Assembly: GCF_030408775.1 (NCBI RefSeq)
Contig: NZ_CP047210.1
Location: 1,674,001-1,738,000 of the forward strand
Direction: 5' to 3'
Length of the DNA: 64,000 nt
Source: Corynebacterium fournieri
Lineage (GTDB): Bacteria; Actinomycetota; Actinomycetes; Mycobacteriales; Mycobacteriaceae
The position numbers were made by a program, and so were the translations under genes. This document shows positions 37,657 to 45,534 of this stretch, in pieces. The notes beneath the pieces were generated by a model. The model had not been told where the DNA came from and searched no databases. It saw nothing but the letters and a program-made list of their open reading frames with translations. The number at the start of each line of letters is the position of its first letter. Position 1 is the stretch's first letter.

Positions 37657-39630
37657 CTACCGGTTGCTGCGGAAGGCGCGGTCGTTGAGGTCGCGGCGGG
37701 CCTGCTCGAGCGCGACCAGGTCTGAAAACAGCGCGTTGTAGGCCTCCTCGTCGTCGGAGGGGCGCATGCGCTGCAGCTGGGACTTCAGCTGCGCGATCTG
37801 CTGGCCCACGCGGGTCTCCTGCAGGCGCGAGAGCACGGAGTCGGCGTATTCGTAGAGGTCGTCGGCGTGGATGGGTTCGACGGCCAGCTCGGAGACGAAG
37901 TTGCGGCCGGCGTAGTCGCGCATCTCGCCGGCCACCGCGGCGAGGAAGTTCGAGGCGTCGGGGGCGCCATCGGCACCAGCGGCACTAGCGCCGGCACCAC
38001 CGCCCGCAGCGGCAGCGGCAGCCCCGGCGCGGGCGCAGCCACCGGCCGCGGTGATGGCCTCGCGGACCTGGTGGTAGGCGTCGTGGGTAAACGCGTCTGG
38101 GTTGATGCCGTCGAAGTAGTTGCCGGCCGCCGCCGGGTGCTGCAGCGCAATCTTGAGGGCTTCGCGCTGGGGCCACAGCACCGGGTCGTCGGGGCGCGGC
38201 GGGATGAGGATCTCGGACTGCGCGCCGGAGCTCGAGGGGCCCGCCGCGGCCGGGTCTTTCGGCGCAACCTTCGGCGCGCGCTTCTGCTTCTTCGGCTTCT
38301 TGGCCTCGGCGCGGACCTGCTCTAACACCTCGTCCGGGTTCGGCCAACCCACCCAGCCGGCCAGGCGGCGGGCGTATTCCTGCTGGAGCACACGGTCGGA
38401 GATGGTGGCGACGACGGGAACGGTGCGTCGTAAGGCTTGCACCCGCCCCTCCGCAGAATCCAGCGAGTAGTCCTGCAGAAGCGACTCGATGACGAACTCG
38501 TAGACGGGCACGCGGCCGGCCACCAGGTCGCGCACCGCCGCGTCGCCGCGCGCAAGGCGCAGGTCACAGGGGTCCATGCCGTCCGGGGCGACCGCGACGA
38601 AAGACTGCGCGCCGAACTCCGCATCCGTCTCAAACGCGCGCATCGCCGCCTTCTGGCCAGCCTCGTCGCCGTCGAAGGTGTAAATCAGCTCGCCGCGGAA
38701 GAAACTGTCGTCGAGCATGAGGCGGCGGATCAGGCTCATGTGGTCGCCGCCGAACGCAGTGCCGCACGTGGCCACGGCGGTATCCACACCCGCGGCGTGC
38801 ATCGCCATGACGTCGGTGTATCCCTCCACCACCACCGTCTGGTGCTTCTCCGCGATGTTCTTCTTCGCCTTATCAATACCGAAGAGCACCTTGGACTTGT
38901 GGTACAGCAGGGTGTCCTGGGTGTTGATGTATTTGCCGAGGCGGTCGTCGTCGTAAAGCTTGCGCGCGCCGAAGCCGATCACGTTCGAGGCGGTGTCTTT
39001 GATCGGCCAGATCAACCGGCCACGGAACTTATCGATGGGCCCGCGTTTGCCCATTGAGGACAATCCGGCGTCGATAAGCTCCTGCACCTCAAAGCCCTTG
39101 CGCAGCAAGTGCTTCGTCATCGGATCCCAGCCGCGGGGCGCGTAGCCGCACTCGAAGTCGTAGATGAGCTCGCGCGAAAAGCCGCGCTGCAGCAGCATGT
39201 CGCGCGCCGGGGCCGCCTCCTCCGACTCCAGCTGCTCGCGGAAGTACTCGTGCGCCGCCTTGTTCGCCGCCAACAGGCGCTGGCGCGTGCCGCGGTCCAC
39301 CTTGCGCGCGCCCGTGGACCCGCCCTGGTAGTTGATGTGGTAGCCGATGTGGTCCGCCACCGCCTCCACAGCCTCCGGGAAGGTGAGCTGTTCCATTTCC
39401 ATCATGAAGGAAAAGACGTCGCCGCCCTTGCCCGTGGAAAAGCAGTGGTAGTAGCCGTGCGCGGGGCGGACGTGGAAACTTGGGGTGCGCTCATCCTTGA
39501 ACGGGCTTAGGCCCTTCAGCGAGTCGTGTCCGGCGGGCTTGAGCTGCACGTATTCGCCGACGATCTCGTCGAGCGGCGCGCGCTGACGGATAGCCTCAAT
39601 ATCACTATCCGGAATTCTGCCCCTAGCCAT
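37657..39630 (-). CDS. dnaG: DNA primase
   Basis: DnaG makes RNA primers at the replication fork. The 657-residue protein has the N-terminal CHC2-type domain (about 1-100), the TOPRIM catalytic core (about 260-350: VVVEGYTDVMAMHAAG with the catalytic Glu, then IYTFDGDEAGQKAA with the D-x-D), and a C-terminal helicase-binding part ending ALEQARRDLNDRAFRSN. The zinc site is degenerate: GLSPFKDERTPSFH and YHCFSTGKGGDV replace the usual C-P-F-H and C-F-G-C, leaving one of four ligands. A low-complexity Ala/Gly insert near residue 550 varies in length in relatives. ATG 39630 (MARGRIPDSD) is set by the family start. Confidence 0.95.
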   Translation of the reverse strand: MARGRIPDSDIEAIRQRAPLDEIVGEYVQLKPAGHDSLKGLSPFKDERTPSFHVRPAHGYYHCFSTGKGGDVFSFMMEMEQLTFPEAVEAVADHIGYHINYQGGSTGARKVDRGTRQRLLAANKAAHEYFREQLESEEAAPARDMLLQRGFSRELIYDFECGYAPRGWDPMTKHLLRKGFEVQELIDAGLSSMGKRGPIDKFRGRLIWPIKDTASNVIGFGARKLYDDDRLGKYINTQDTLLYHKSKVLFGIDKAKKNIAEKHQTVVVEGYTDVMAMHAAGVDTAVATCGTAFGGDHMSLIRRLMLDDSFFRGELIYTFDGDEAGQKAAMRAFETDAEFGAQSFVAVAPDGMDPCDLRLARGDAAVRDLVAGRVPVYEFVIESLLQDYSLDSAEGRVQALRRTVPVVATISDRVLQQEYARRLAGWVGWPNPDEVLEQVRAEAKKPKKQKRAPKVAPKDPAAAGPSSSGAQSEILIPPRPDDPVLWPQREALKIALQHPAAAGNYFDGINPDAFTHDAYHQVREAITAAGGCARAGAAAAAAGGGAGASAAGADGAPDASNFLAAVAGEMRDYAGRNFVSELAVEPIHADDLYEYADSVLSRLQETRVGQQIAQLKSQLQRMRPSDDEEAYNALFSDLVALEQARRDLNDRAFRSNR

Positions 39631-39664
39631 GGCGCTCACTCTAGCGCGTGGCACGATATTGCCC

Positions 39665-40078
39665 ATGAAGCGCCTATCCGTCCTGCTCTCCTGCCTCTTT
39701 CTGAGCAGCTGCCTATCGACGCCACCTTCGGCCCCTCCCCCAATCCTCGAGACCACCCCACAGGAGTCCGCGCCCTCCGCCTCCGGCCTGCCCGCCTGCG
39801 AGGGGCTGCCCGGCGAGGCCTGGGACACCGTCGACCTCATCGAAGCCGGCGGCCCCTTCCCCCACCCGGACAACGACGACCGCCGCTTCGGCAACTACGA
39901 ACGCATCCTGCCCGAGCAGCCGAGGAATTACTACCGCGAGTACACCGTGGACACCCCGGGCGTAAGCCACCGCGGCGCGCGACGCATCGTCACCGGCGGC
40001 GGTGCCGACGGGCACGTCGACGAGTGGTTCTACACCGCCGACCACTACGAATCCTTCTGCGAAATGGAGGTCAACTAA
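39665..40078 (+). CDS. Lipoprotein-type guanyl-specific RNase (RNase Sa/T1 family)
   Basis: The 137-residue protein has a short lipoprotein signal (MKRLSVLLSCLFLSSCLS, lipobox L-S-S-C), a Pro-rich linker, and a domain closely patterned on RNase Sa: ACEGLPGEAWDTVDLI, GGPFPHPDNDDRRFGNYE, YYREYTVDTPGVSHRGARRI and EWFYTADHYESF. The catalytic set of RNase Sa (Glu in R-E-Y-T-V, the two Arg in R-G-A-R-R, and His in T-A-D-H-Y) is all present. The domain should cleave RNA 3' of G at the cell surface or after release. It overlaps the barstar gene by one base (TAATG), and starts 34 bp from the divergent dnaG start. Confidence 0.88.
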   Translation: MKRLSVLLSCLFLSSCLSTPPSAPPPILETTPQESAPSASGLPACEGLPGEAWDTVDLIEAGGPFPHPDNDDRRFGNYERILPEQPRNYYREYTVDTPGVSHRGARRIVTGGGADGHVDEWFYTADHYESFCEMEVN

Positions 40079-40350
40079 TGACCGCTGTGTTTCTCACCCG
40101 CCCGGTGCGCTCGATCGAGGACCTCGGCGCCGCCATCATCGCCGCCGTCTACGGCGCTGGCGCGGCAACGTCCCCTGCCGACGCGTCCCCCGACGCCCGC
40201 CCGGTGCCGCGCAACCTCGACGCCCTGGCCGACCTGTTGCGCGAGGCCCGCGTCAAACGTGTGGTGGTGACGGATTGGGGGATGCCGGAGGCGTCGAGAG
40301 GCGGGCTGCTCGAAGTGCTTGCCGACGAAGGCGTGGAGCTCGTCCACTAG
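40078..40350 (+). CDS. Barstar-family RNase inhibitor
   Basis: The 90-residue protein resembles barstar: IEDLGAAIIAAVYG, then NLDALADLLREARVKRVVV and a C-terminal GGLLEVLADEGVELV, matching the beta-alpha-loop order of the inhibitor. It should neutralise the RNase in the cytosol before export. Ribosome site GGAGGT is 7 bases before the ATG and lies inside the RNase gene; the start overlaps the RNase stop. The stop TAG begins repeat B. Confidence 0.85.
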   Translation: MTAVFLTRPVRSIEDLGAAIIAAVYGAGAATSPADASPDARPVPRNLDALADLLREARVKRVVVTDWGMPEASRGGLLEVLADEGVELVH

Positions 40351-40421
40351 ACCCCAAGTATCAAACCCCTATTAAGGCCCAAAATGGCGCATACTAGGGC
40401 TCTGTTACTCGGGGTTTGCGG
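40350..40421. repeat. 72-bp hairpin repeat B
   Basis: An imperfect hairpin with arms AAACCCC (40363-40369) and GGGGTTT (40411-40417) and a second pairing of ACCCCAAGTA (40351) with TACTCGGGGT (40406). ACCCC-type units lie 14 bp apart on the left (40351, 40365) and inverted units lie 14 bp apart on the right (about 40392, 40406). By hand alignment it matches repeat C over 72 bp at about 74% identity with no gaps. It separates the barstar stop from the toxin gene end. Confidence 0.75.
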
Positions 40422-40431
40422 CTGGGAGGGA

Positions 40432-40782
40432 CTACTTCGTCTCGTTCGGGTGACTGGTATACACAGCCTCGAGAAAGACCGTGCGGTCATCGATGTAGAA
40501 CCAGATCCGCGCTGAACCTTTCAGCGTCGGTTTGTGTTGCCACCGCTCGAACGACTGCCCGCCGCGCTGCACAGTCCCCAGCTCCCCCTTCAGACGGTAA
40601 TTGGTGGAAGTGGTTGCCGTCGGGGTACGAGTGAGGAAATCCCATGCGTCGGCCATCGGGTTTCGTATGGTCGCCACCAGGTCGCGCCATCCCTTCTTCG
40701 CCCCAGCCGAGGCGAAGCGGATGTCGTACTCGACCTTCTTCGCGGGGCGCGGGACCAGCTCCCCCTTCCTCCCGGCTGCCAT
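40432..40782 (-). CDS. RelE/ParE-type toxin candidate
   Basis: The 116-residue basic protein, translated 2 bp after a Phd-like gene, has AKKVEYDIRFASAGAKKGWRDL, YRLKGELGTVQRGGQ and ARIWFYIDDRTVFLEAVYTSHPNE, the beta-strand pattern of RelE/ParE-fold toxins (a small cleaver of ribosome-bound mRNA, or a gyrase poison). The K-R pairs and the W-F-Y strand fit, but catalytic residues are not certain. Its gene is downstream of the antitoxin, the usual order. Confidence 0.7.
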   Translation of the reverse strand: MAAGRKGELVPRPAKKVEYDIRFASAGAKKGWRDLVATIRNPMADAWDFLTRTPTATTSTNYRLKGELGTVQRGGQSFERWQHKPTLKGSARIWFYIDDRTVFLEAVYTSHPNETK

Positions 40783-40784
40783 CG

Positions 40785-41243
40785 CTAGGGGCGCTCCACC
40801 GGCTCACTGTCTGCAAGCCAGTCGGTTTCCTCTTGCCCGAGCCCTGCCGCGACAGCGGTGGCGGTTTCTTTCCACGCAGTGAACTCAACGAGGGCAAGGT
40901 GTGGTTGTTCGGTGGCGAAGGAGGCGCGTGCTGCGTCGATAAGCTCCTGCGCACACAATTCCCTGTCTGCCTGCGACAGCGCCAACATCCAGGGGAACGC
41001 TCGAGCCATTCGTTCGCCGAGGCTGCCGACGCCTTCCGTTGCCACGGTGATGAGTTGAGCCGCGAGTTCCAGCAACTGCGCCCGCCGTTGCGCCTCCCGC
41101 GCGGACATGAGCACCAGCGACTCCCCGTCGCGGCGCGTGACCGTGACCGGGTGCTTTTCCGCTTCGGCGAACACCTCGGCGGACCGCTTGCTCAGATCAG
41201 AGGAGCGGCGGGAATGCGGTGGAGTTCCTGCTGCGAGTGTCAT
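40785..41243 (-). CDS. Phd/YefM-like antitoxin
   Basis: The 152-residue protein has a Phd-like N-terminal DNA-binding and dimer part (SSDLSKRSAEVFAEAEKHPVTVTRRDGESLVLMSAREA) and a helical C-terminal part, longer than most Phd proteins, likely to bind the toxin. It is expected to repress its own operon through an upstream palindrome, which I did not identify. The toxin gene follows after 2 bp. Confidence 0.78.
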   Translation of the reverse strand: MTLAAGTPPHSRRSSDLSKRSAEVFAEAEKHPVTVTRRDGESLVLMSAREAQRRAQLLELAAQLITVATEGVGSLGERMARAFPWMLALSQADRELCAQELIDAARASFATEQPHLALVEFTAWKETATAVAAGLGQEETDWLADSEPVERP

Positions 41244-41283
41244 GCCTCTGAGGATATTCGGAATGTATTCGGAAGTCGAGGGG

Positions 41284-42303
41284 TCATGGTCTGCGGAGCA
41301 TGTCGACGGCTTCCTGCAAGTCCGGCGGCAGCGCCACGTTGCGCCCCGGGCCGATCGGCGTGTAGCCCTTCGGCTTCACCTGCACGGGGAGCAATCTCCG
41401 GGCAATCGGCCAGGCGTTGCGGATGCGTTGGATCAAATCCGCTTCGTCGCCCCAGAAATCGCTGGTGTAGAAGTGCAAGACTTTGTATCCGCGCTCGGCG
41501 AGCCAGTCGTCACGGATACGCTGCTTGCGCAGGACGTCGTGGGGAACCTCCTCGTATTTTTCCCACCCGTCGACCTCCACGACAAGGTTGTCGCCGATAA
41601 GGAAGTCAACCCGGTACGGTCCGATCGCCGCCTGTGTGCGGTACGGGACCCCGTGGGCATCGAGGATCAGGCGCAAGAGGGACTCGTAGGGCGAATCCGA
41701 AAGTCTGCTAGCCAGCGGCAACGCTTTCCGGGCGTTGGCGATGCCTTTCGTGCCGGCAAGCCGGGCGATGGTTGCGCGGAACTGGTGCAGCAGTTCCGCG
41801 TACAGGTGGTCGCCGTGGCCGGAAAGCACGCTGTCTATCGCTATGACGCCTTCACGCACGCCGCGTTCCCGCGCGATGTCGATGGCGGTTCGGACCGCAT
41901 TGGTGTAGCGCACCGGCCCGTCGTAGATAATGTCGACTTCCGGTATTTGCCGGTAGCGGTACTCGTAACCGGTCCAGCCGCCTTTGGTGGAGGCCGGGCG
42001 CCCATTCGGCACCGCAAGCGTGACTGGTGCGTTGCGTGCAATGGTCCACACGCCGTTTAGCCTGGCTGCCGAGCAGCCGATGAGTACCGCGCGTCTGCTC
42101 TGGCACCCTGCTGCGTAGCACCGCAAAAACGCCCGCTGGTACTCCTTGAGCTTCTTCCACGTCGCGGCGCAGAAGTACATCGACTTGGTCAACTGCACCA
42201 TCTCGCCATCGCTGATGCGCCGGTGCGTCTCGGTGTCCACGGACGACACCCTCCGCAGGTCGACGAGCTTTTCCCGCAGTTCCTTCTTGCGCGTGTCTTT
42301 CAT
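41284..42303 (-). CDS. DUF559-type endonuclease-domain protein
   Basis: The 339-residue protein has an N-terminal winged-helix-like region (SDGEMVQLTKSMYFCAATWKKL) as in AbiEi-type proteins and a C-terminal Vsr/DUF559 nuclease domain: VPYRTQAAIGPYRVDFLIGD, NLVVEVDGWEKYE, VLRKQRIRDDWLAERGYKVL and HFYTSDFW. The D-x-L and V-E-V-D pairs fit a PD-(D/E)xK site. Such proteins are widespread in actinobacteria and their targets are unknown. A phage-defence role is possible given the neighbouring toxin-antitoxin pair, but nothing proves it. Confidence 0.72.
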   Translation of the reverse strand: MKDTRKKELREKLVDLRRVSSVDTETHRRISDGEMVQLTKSMYFCAATWKKLKEYQRAFLRCYAAGCQSRRAVLIGCSAARLNGVWTIARNAPVTLAVPNGRPASTKGGWTGYEYRYRQIPEVDIIYDGPVRYTNAVRTAIDIARERGVREGVIAIDSVLSGHGDHLYAELLHQFRATIARLAGTKGIANARKALPLASRLSDSPYESLLRLILDAHGVPYRTQAAIGPYRVDFLIGDNLVVEVDGWEKYEEVPHDVLRKQRIRDDWLAERGYKVLHFYTSDFWGDEADLIQRIRNAWPIARRLLPVQVKPKGYTPIGPGRNVALPPDLQEAVDMLRRP

Positions 42304-42651
42304 TAGCCCCCCCTTGACTAATTACCCCGCTGCGGAGACTACCGGAGGCGCGTTGTTCCCACCGGGTATCGGGCCCAGCCGGCGAGCCCGGCCGGCGGGG
42401 CCGGTCCCCGGCGCCCGGCGGGCCTGTCCCCTCTCCCGACCCCGCAGACCCCTAGCAACAAACCCCTAGTAAGGCCGACAAACGGGCATTCTCAGGAGGG
42501 CTTACTAGGGGTTTGTGGGAATGAGCGCGGCCTACTCAGAGGCTGACGCCCGCTCGCGCCGTCGCGCACCTACATGCCGAACGCGCCGAGAGAAAGTGTC
42601 GTGTGCCATAATACGTGAAAATGTGAACCGCGACACGATCGGAGAAGACCT
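42304..42651. other. Gap upstream of cstA, with repeat C
   Basis: This 348-bp stretch holds a very GC-rich segment (about 42370-42440), repeat C, and the cstA promoter region. CATAAT at 42607-42612 could be a -10 box; no good -35 box was found. The ribosome site GGAGAA precedes the cstA ATG. No gene is supported. Confidence 0.55.
42447..42518. repeat. 72-bp hairpin repeat C
   Basis: A perfect 16-bp inverted repeat, ACAAACCCCTAGTAAG (42458-42473) and CTTACTAGGGGTTTGT (42501-42516), preceded by a second ACCCCTAG copy 14 bp upstream (42448). It is in the same orientation and length as repeat B, about 2.1 kb away. The two bracket the Phd/RelE pair and the DUF559 gene. Confidence 0.82.
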
Positions 42652-44364
42652 ATGAGCTCGTTAATCCTGGTGCTCGTTGGCCTGGCGATGATGGCCGCCG
42701 GCTACCTGTTGTACTCCAGGTTCCTGGGCAGCCGGGTGTACCAGCTCTCGGACACCTACACCACTCCGGCGCACTCGATGGAGGACGGCATCGACTTCGT
42801 CCCCACCAACAAGTACGTCCTGTGGGGCCACCACTTCACCTCGGTGGCGGGCGCGGCGCCCATCATCGGCCCAGCCGTCGCGGTGATCTGGGGTTGGCTG
42901 CCGGCGTTTTTGTGGGTCACGCTCGGCACGGTCTTTTTCGCAGGCATGCACGATTTGGGGGCGCTGTGGGCGTCGCAAAGGCATCGCGGCCAATCCATCG
43001 GCACCTTGTCCGGCCGCTACATCGGCGCGCGCGGGCGCAACCTGTTCCTCGTGGTGATTTTCCTGCTGCTGCTCATGGTCAACACGGCGTTCGCGGTGGT
43101 CATCTCTAACCTGCTCATTTCCACGCCGACGGCGGTGATCCCCACGTGGGGCGCGATTGTGGTGGCGCTCTTGATCGGCCAGGCCATCTACCGTTTCAAC
43201 TGGAACCTACCGCTGGTCTCGATCGTGGGTGTTGCGGCGCTGTACGGGCTGATGATCCTCGGCGATCAGTTCCCGGTCTCGCTGCCGGAGACGATGCTGG
43301 GCATCCCGGATCGCGGCTGGTGGATCATCTTCCTGTTCGTCTACGCGTTTGTGGCTTCGCTGCTGCCGGTGTGGGTGCTTTTGCAGCCGCGCGACTACAT
43401 CAACGGCTTGCAGCTGTTTGTGGGGCTGATCATTTTGTACGGTTCGTTTTTCATCGTGCGGCCGGAGGTTGTCGCGCCCATGCTTCGCGACGACGTCCCG
43501 TCCGGCACCCCCGGCATCCTCCCGCTGTTGTTTGTCACCATCGCGTGCGGCGCAATCTCGGGCTTCCACGGCATTGTCGCTTCGGGCACGTCGTCGAAGC
43601 AGCTGGACAAGGAGACGGACACGCGTTTTGTGGGCTACTTCGGCGCGGTCGGCGAGGGCCTGCTGGCGCTGGGCACGATTGTGGCGACGACCTCCGGTTT
43701 TGCCTCGCTGGCGCAGTGGGAGGAGATCTACAACGAGTGGAACGCCGGCGGCGTGGATGCGTTTATCAAGGGCGGCGGCGATCTGATGCACGCCGGTTTG
43801 GGTATCCCCACTTCCCTGTCCGCGACGATCCTGGCCACGATGGCGGTGCTGTTCGCCGCCACCACGATGGATTCGGGCATCCGCCTGCAGCGCCTGGTGG
43901 TTTCGGAGATTGCGGAGCTCGCCGGCGTGAAGCTGTCCGGGGTGGTGGCCACCGTCATCGCGGTCGGTTGCGCGATGGGTCTGACGTTCTCCATGGGTCT
44001 GGACGGCTCCGGCGGCATGTTGATTTGGCCGCTGTTCGGCACGACGAACCAGCTGATGGCGGGCTTGACGCTGGCGATTGTGGCCATCATTCTCACGCAG
44101 CTGCGCCGTCCGTCGTGGCCGGCGCTCATCCCGCTGTTCTTCGTCACGGTGATGTCTCTGTGGGCGGCCGTGCTGCAGCTGCGCACGCTGTGGGGTTCGG
44201 GCAACTGGCTGCTGCTGGTGCTCGACGCGGTCATCATCTGCTGCGCGATCTGGGTGGTCGCGGAGGCGTTGACGGCGCTGTCGAAGGCCCGGCGAGAGCC
44301 TGCGGTGGTCTGGCGCGACGACGAGACGATGCCGGGTGAGTTGGCGGATGTTCGAGCGCTGTAA
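42652..44364 (+). CDS. cstA: Carbon starvation protein CstA family transporter
   Basis: The 570-residue protein is a CstA-type transporter (peptide or pyruvate uptake). It has multiple membrane segments, the family blocks HHFTSVAGAAPIIGPAVAVI, GTVFFAGMHDLGALWASQRH, SGRYIGARGRN, GAISGFHGIVASGTSSKQLD and MDSGIRLQRLVVSEI, and ends in a short cytosolic tail. It is shorter than E. coli CstA (about 700 aa), as usual in Gram-positives. It overlaps the cory-CC-star gene, making a translational pair with arsA downstream. Confidence 0.93.
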   Translation: MSSLILVLVGLAMMAAGYLLYSRFLGSRVYQLSDTYTTPAHSMEDGIDFVPTNKYVLWGHHFTSVAGAAPIIGPAVAVIWGWLPAFLWVTLGTVFFAGMHDLGALWASQRHRGQSIGTLSGRYIGARGRNLFLVVIFLLLLMVNTAFAVVISNLLISTPTAVIPTWGAIVVALLIGQAIYRFNWNLPLVSIVGVAALYGLMILGDQFPVSLPETMLGIPDRGWWIIFLFVYAFVASLLPVWVLLQPRDYINGLQLFVGLIILYGSFFIVRPEVVAPMLRDDVPSGTPGILPLLFVTIACGAISGFHGIVASGTSSKQLDKETDTRFVGYFGAVGEGLLALGTIVATTSGFASLAQWEEIYNEWNAGGVDAFIKGGGDLMHAGLGIPTSLSATILATMAVLFAATTMDSGIRLQRLVVSEIAELAGVKLSGVVATVIAVGCAMGLTFSMGLDGSGGMLIWPLFGTTNQLMAGLTLAIVAIILTQLRRPSWPALIPLFFVTVMSLWAAVLQLRTLWGSGNWLLLVLDAVIICCAIWVVAEALTALSKARREPAVVWRDDETMPGELADVRAL

Positions 44365-44605
44365 GGCATTCGCCCGCGGCTTGGACGAGTTTTACAAGGC
44401 GCCGTACCGCCGCGAGTTCGCCCGCGCCGCGCGCGAGGAGGACGACTTGTTTACCCTGCTCGTCGCCTCGGAGACCCTCGGCATTGCCAACCCCGCAAGC
44501 TTTTACACCCTCGAGCTTTTGCCATTGCTTTACGACGAGTTCCACGCCTGGCACACCCGCATGGGCATGGAGCGCTCCCCCTTGGACGGCGTGCGATGCT
44601 GCTAG
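44348..44605 (+). CDS. cory-CC-star protein
   Basis: This 85-residue protein matches the actinobacterial cory-CC-star family: FARGLDEFYKAPYRREFARA, EEDDLFTLLVASETLGIANPAS, LLPLLYDEFHAWHTRMGMERS, ending with two Cys right before the stop. The function is not known; the paired Cys may bind metal or thiol. It overlaps the end of cstA by 17 bases and arsA by 10 bases, so three genes are co-translated. ATG 44348 is chosen; a GTG four codons upstream (44336) is possible. Confidence 0.85.
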   Translation: MFERCKAFARGLDEFYKAPYRREFARAAREEDDLFTLLVASETLGIANPASFYTLELLPLLYDEFHAWHTRMGMERSPLDGVRCC

Positions 44606-45531
44606 AGGCCGCCCCGGTGATGTTCTTCGGCGGCAAGGGCGGGGTGGGCAAAACCACCGTCTCCGCCGCCGCGGCGGTGCGCCTGGCCGAGGCGGGCCGG
44701 CGCGTGCTGCTGGTGTCGACGGACCCGGCGCACAACTTGGGCCATATCTGGGACCAGCGCTTGTCCGCGGAGCCGACCGAGTTGGAGCCGGGCCTGGTTG
44801 TCGTGGAGCTCGACCCGGCCGCGACCACCGAGCGCCACCTTGCCGAGGTGGAGCGCTCCATGCGCGCGATGATGCCGGAGCGCATGCACCCGGAGATTCG
44901 CCGGCACTTAGACCTGTCGCGAAATTCCCCGGGTATGCACGAGGCGGCGATGCTGGAGGCGGTGGCGGAGCTCGCGCTCAGCGAAGGCTTCGACCACATC
45001 ATCTTCGACACCGCCCCGTCGGGCCACACCTCGCGTCTGCTGGCGCTGCCGGAGCTAATGGCCGCCTACACCGGCGGGTTGATGCAGCGGCGTGAGCGCT
45101 CCGACAAGTTCTCGCGTGCGGTGCGCGGCCTCGGCGGGACCGTCGACGACCCAGTGGAGCGCCGCAACCAGGAAATCCGCACCACCTTGTTGCGCAGGCG
45201 TCGCAAGTTCGAGCGCCTGCGCGAAGTCCTCACCGACCCCGCCGCCTGTTGCTTTCACATCGTGCTCACCGCCGAGCGGCTGCCGGTGCTCGAAAGCGCT
45301 GAGCTCCACCGCGACCTTTCGGAAAACCGCATCCGCGTCGGCTCGCTGGTGATCAACCGCCGCAGCCCCGCCGACGCCGGCGAGTTCATGGCCGCACGGC
45401 GCGCGGTGGAAGACGACGCGCTGGCGCTGCTCGACTCCCTGCTGCCCAGCGTGGCGCGCACGGAGCTGCCGTGGCTCGCGGGTGAGATTGGCAGCCGCGA
45501 AGCGCTGGCCCAGATCGCGGCGCGCTTGTAG
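44596..45531 (+). CDS. ArsA-family ATPase
   Basis: The 311-residue P-loop ATPase has the deviant Walker A FFGGKGGVGKTTVSAAAA, the switch I DPAHNLGHIW, and the FDTAPSGHTSRLL switch II. ArsA/Get3 proteins couple ATP to anion export or to protein targeting. Only one ATPase domain is present, as in Get3-like forms, and no arsenite pump is adjacent. Its constant neighbour in corynebacteria is cory-CC-star, so the pair may work together on CstA or on another membrane process; that is inference. Confidence 0.88.
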   Translation: MLLEAAPVMFFGGKGGVGKTTVSAAAAVRLAEAGRRVLLVSTDPAHNLGHIWDQRLSAEPTELEPGLVVVELDPAATTERHLAEVERSMRAMMPERMHPEIRRHLDLSRNSPGMHEAAMLEAVAELALSEGFDHIIFDTAPSGHTSRLLALPELMAAYTGGLMQRRERSDKFSRAVRGLGGTVDDPVERRNQEIRTTLLRRRRKFERLREVLTDPAACCFHIVLTAERLPVLESAELHRDLSENRIRVGSLVINRRSPADAGEFMAARRAVEDDALALLDSLLPSVARTELPWLAGEIGSREALAQIAARL

Positions 45532-45534
45532 GCC

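Noticed and set aside
42370-42440. A GC-rich hairpin-like stretch before repeat C
   Set aside because: Runs of C and G make many weak pairings, and no single stem stands out, so I did not call it a terminator.
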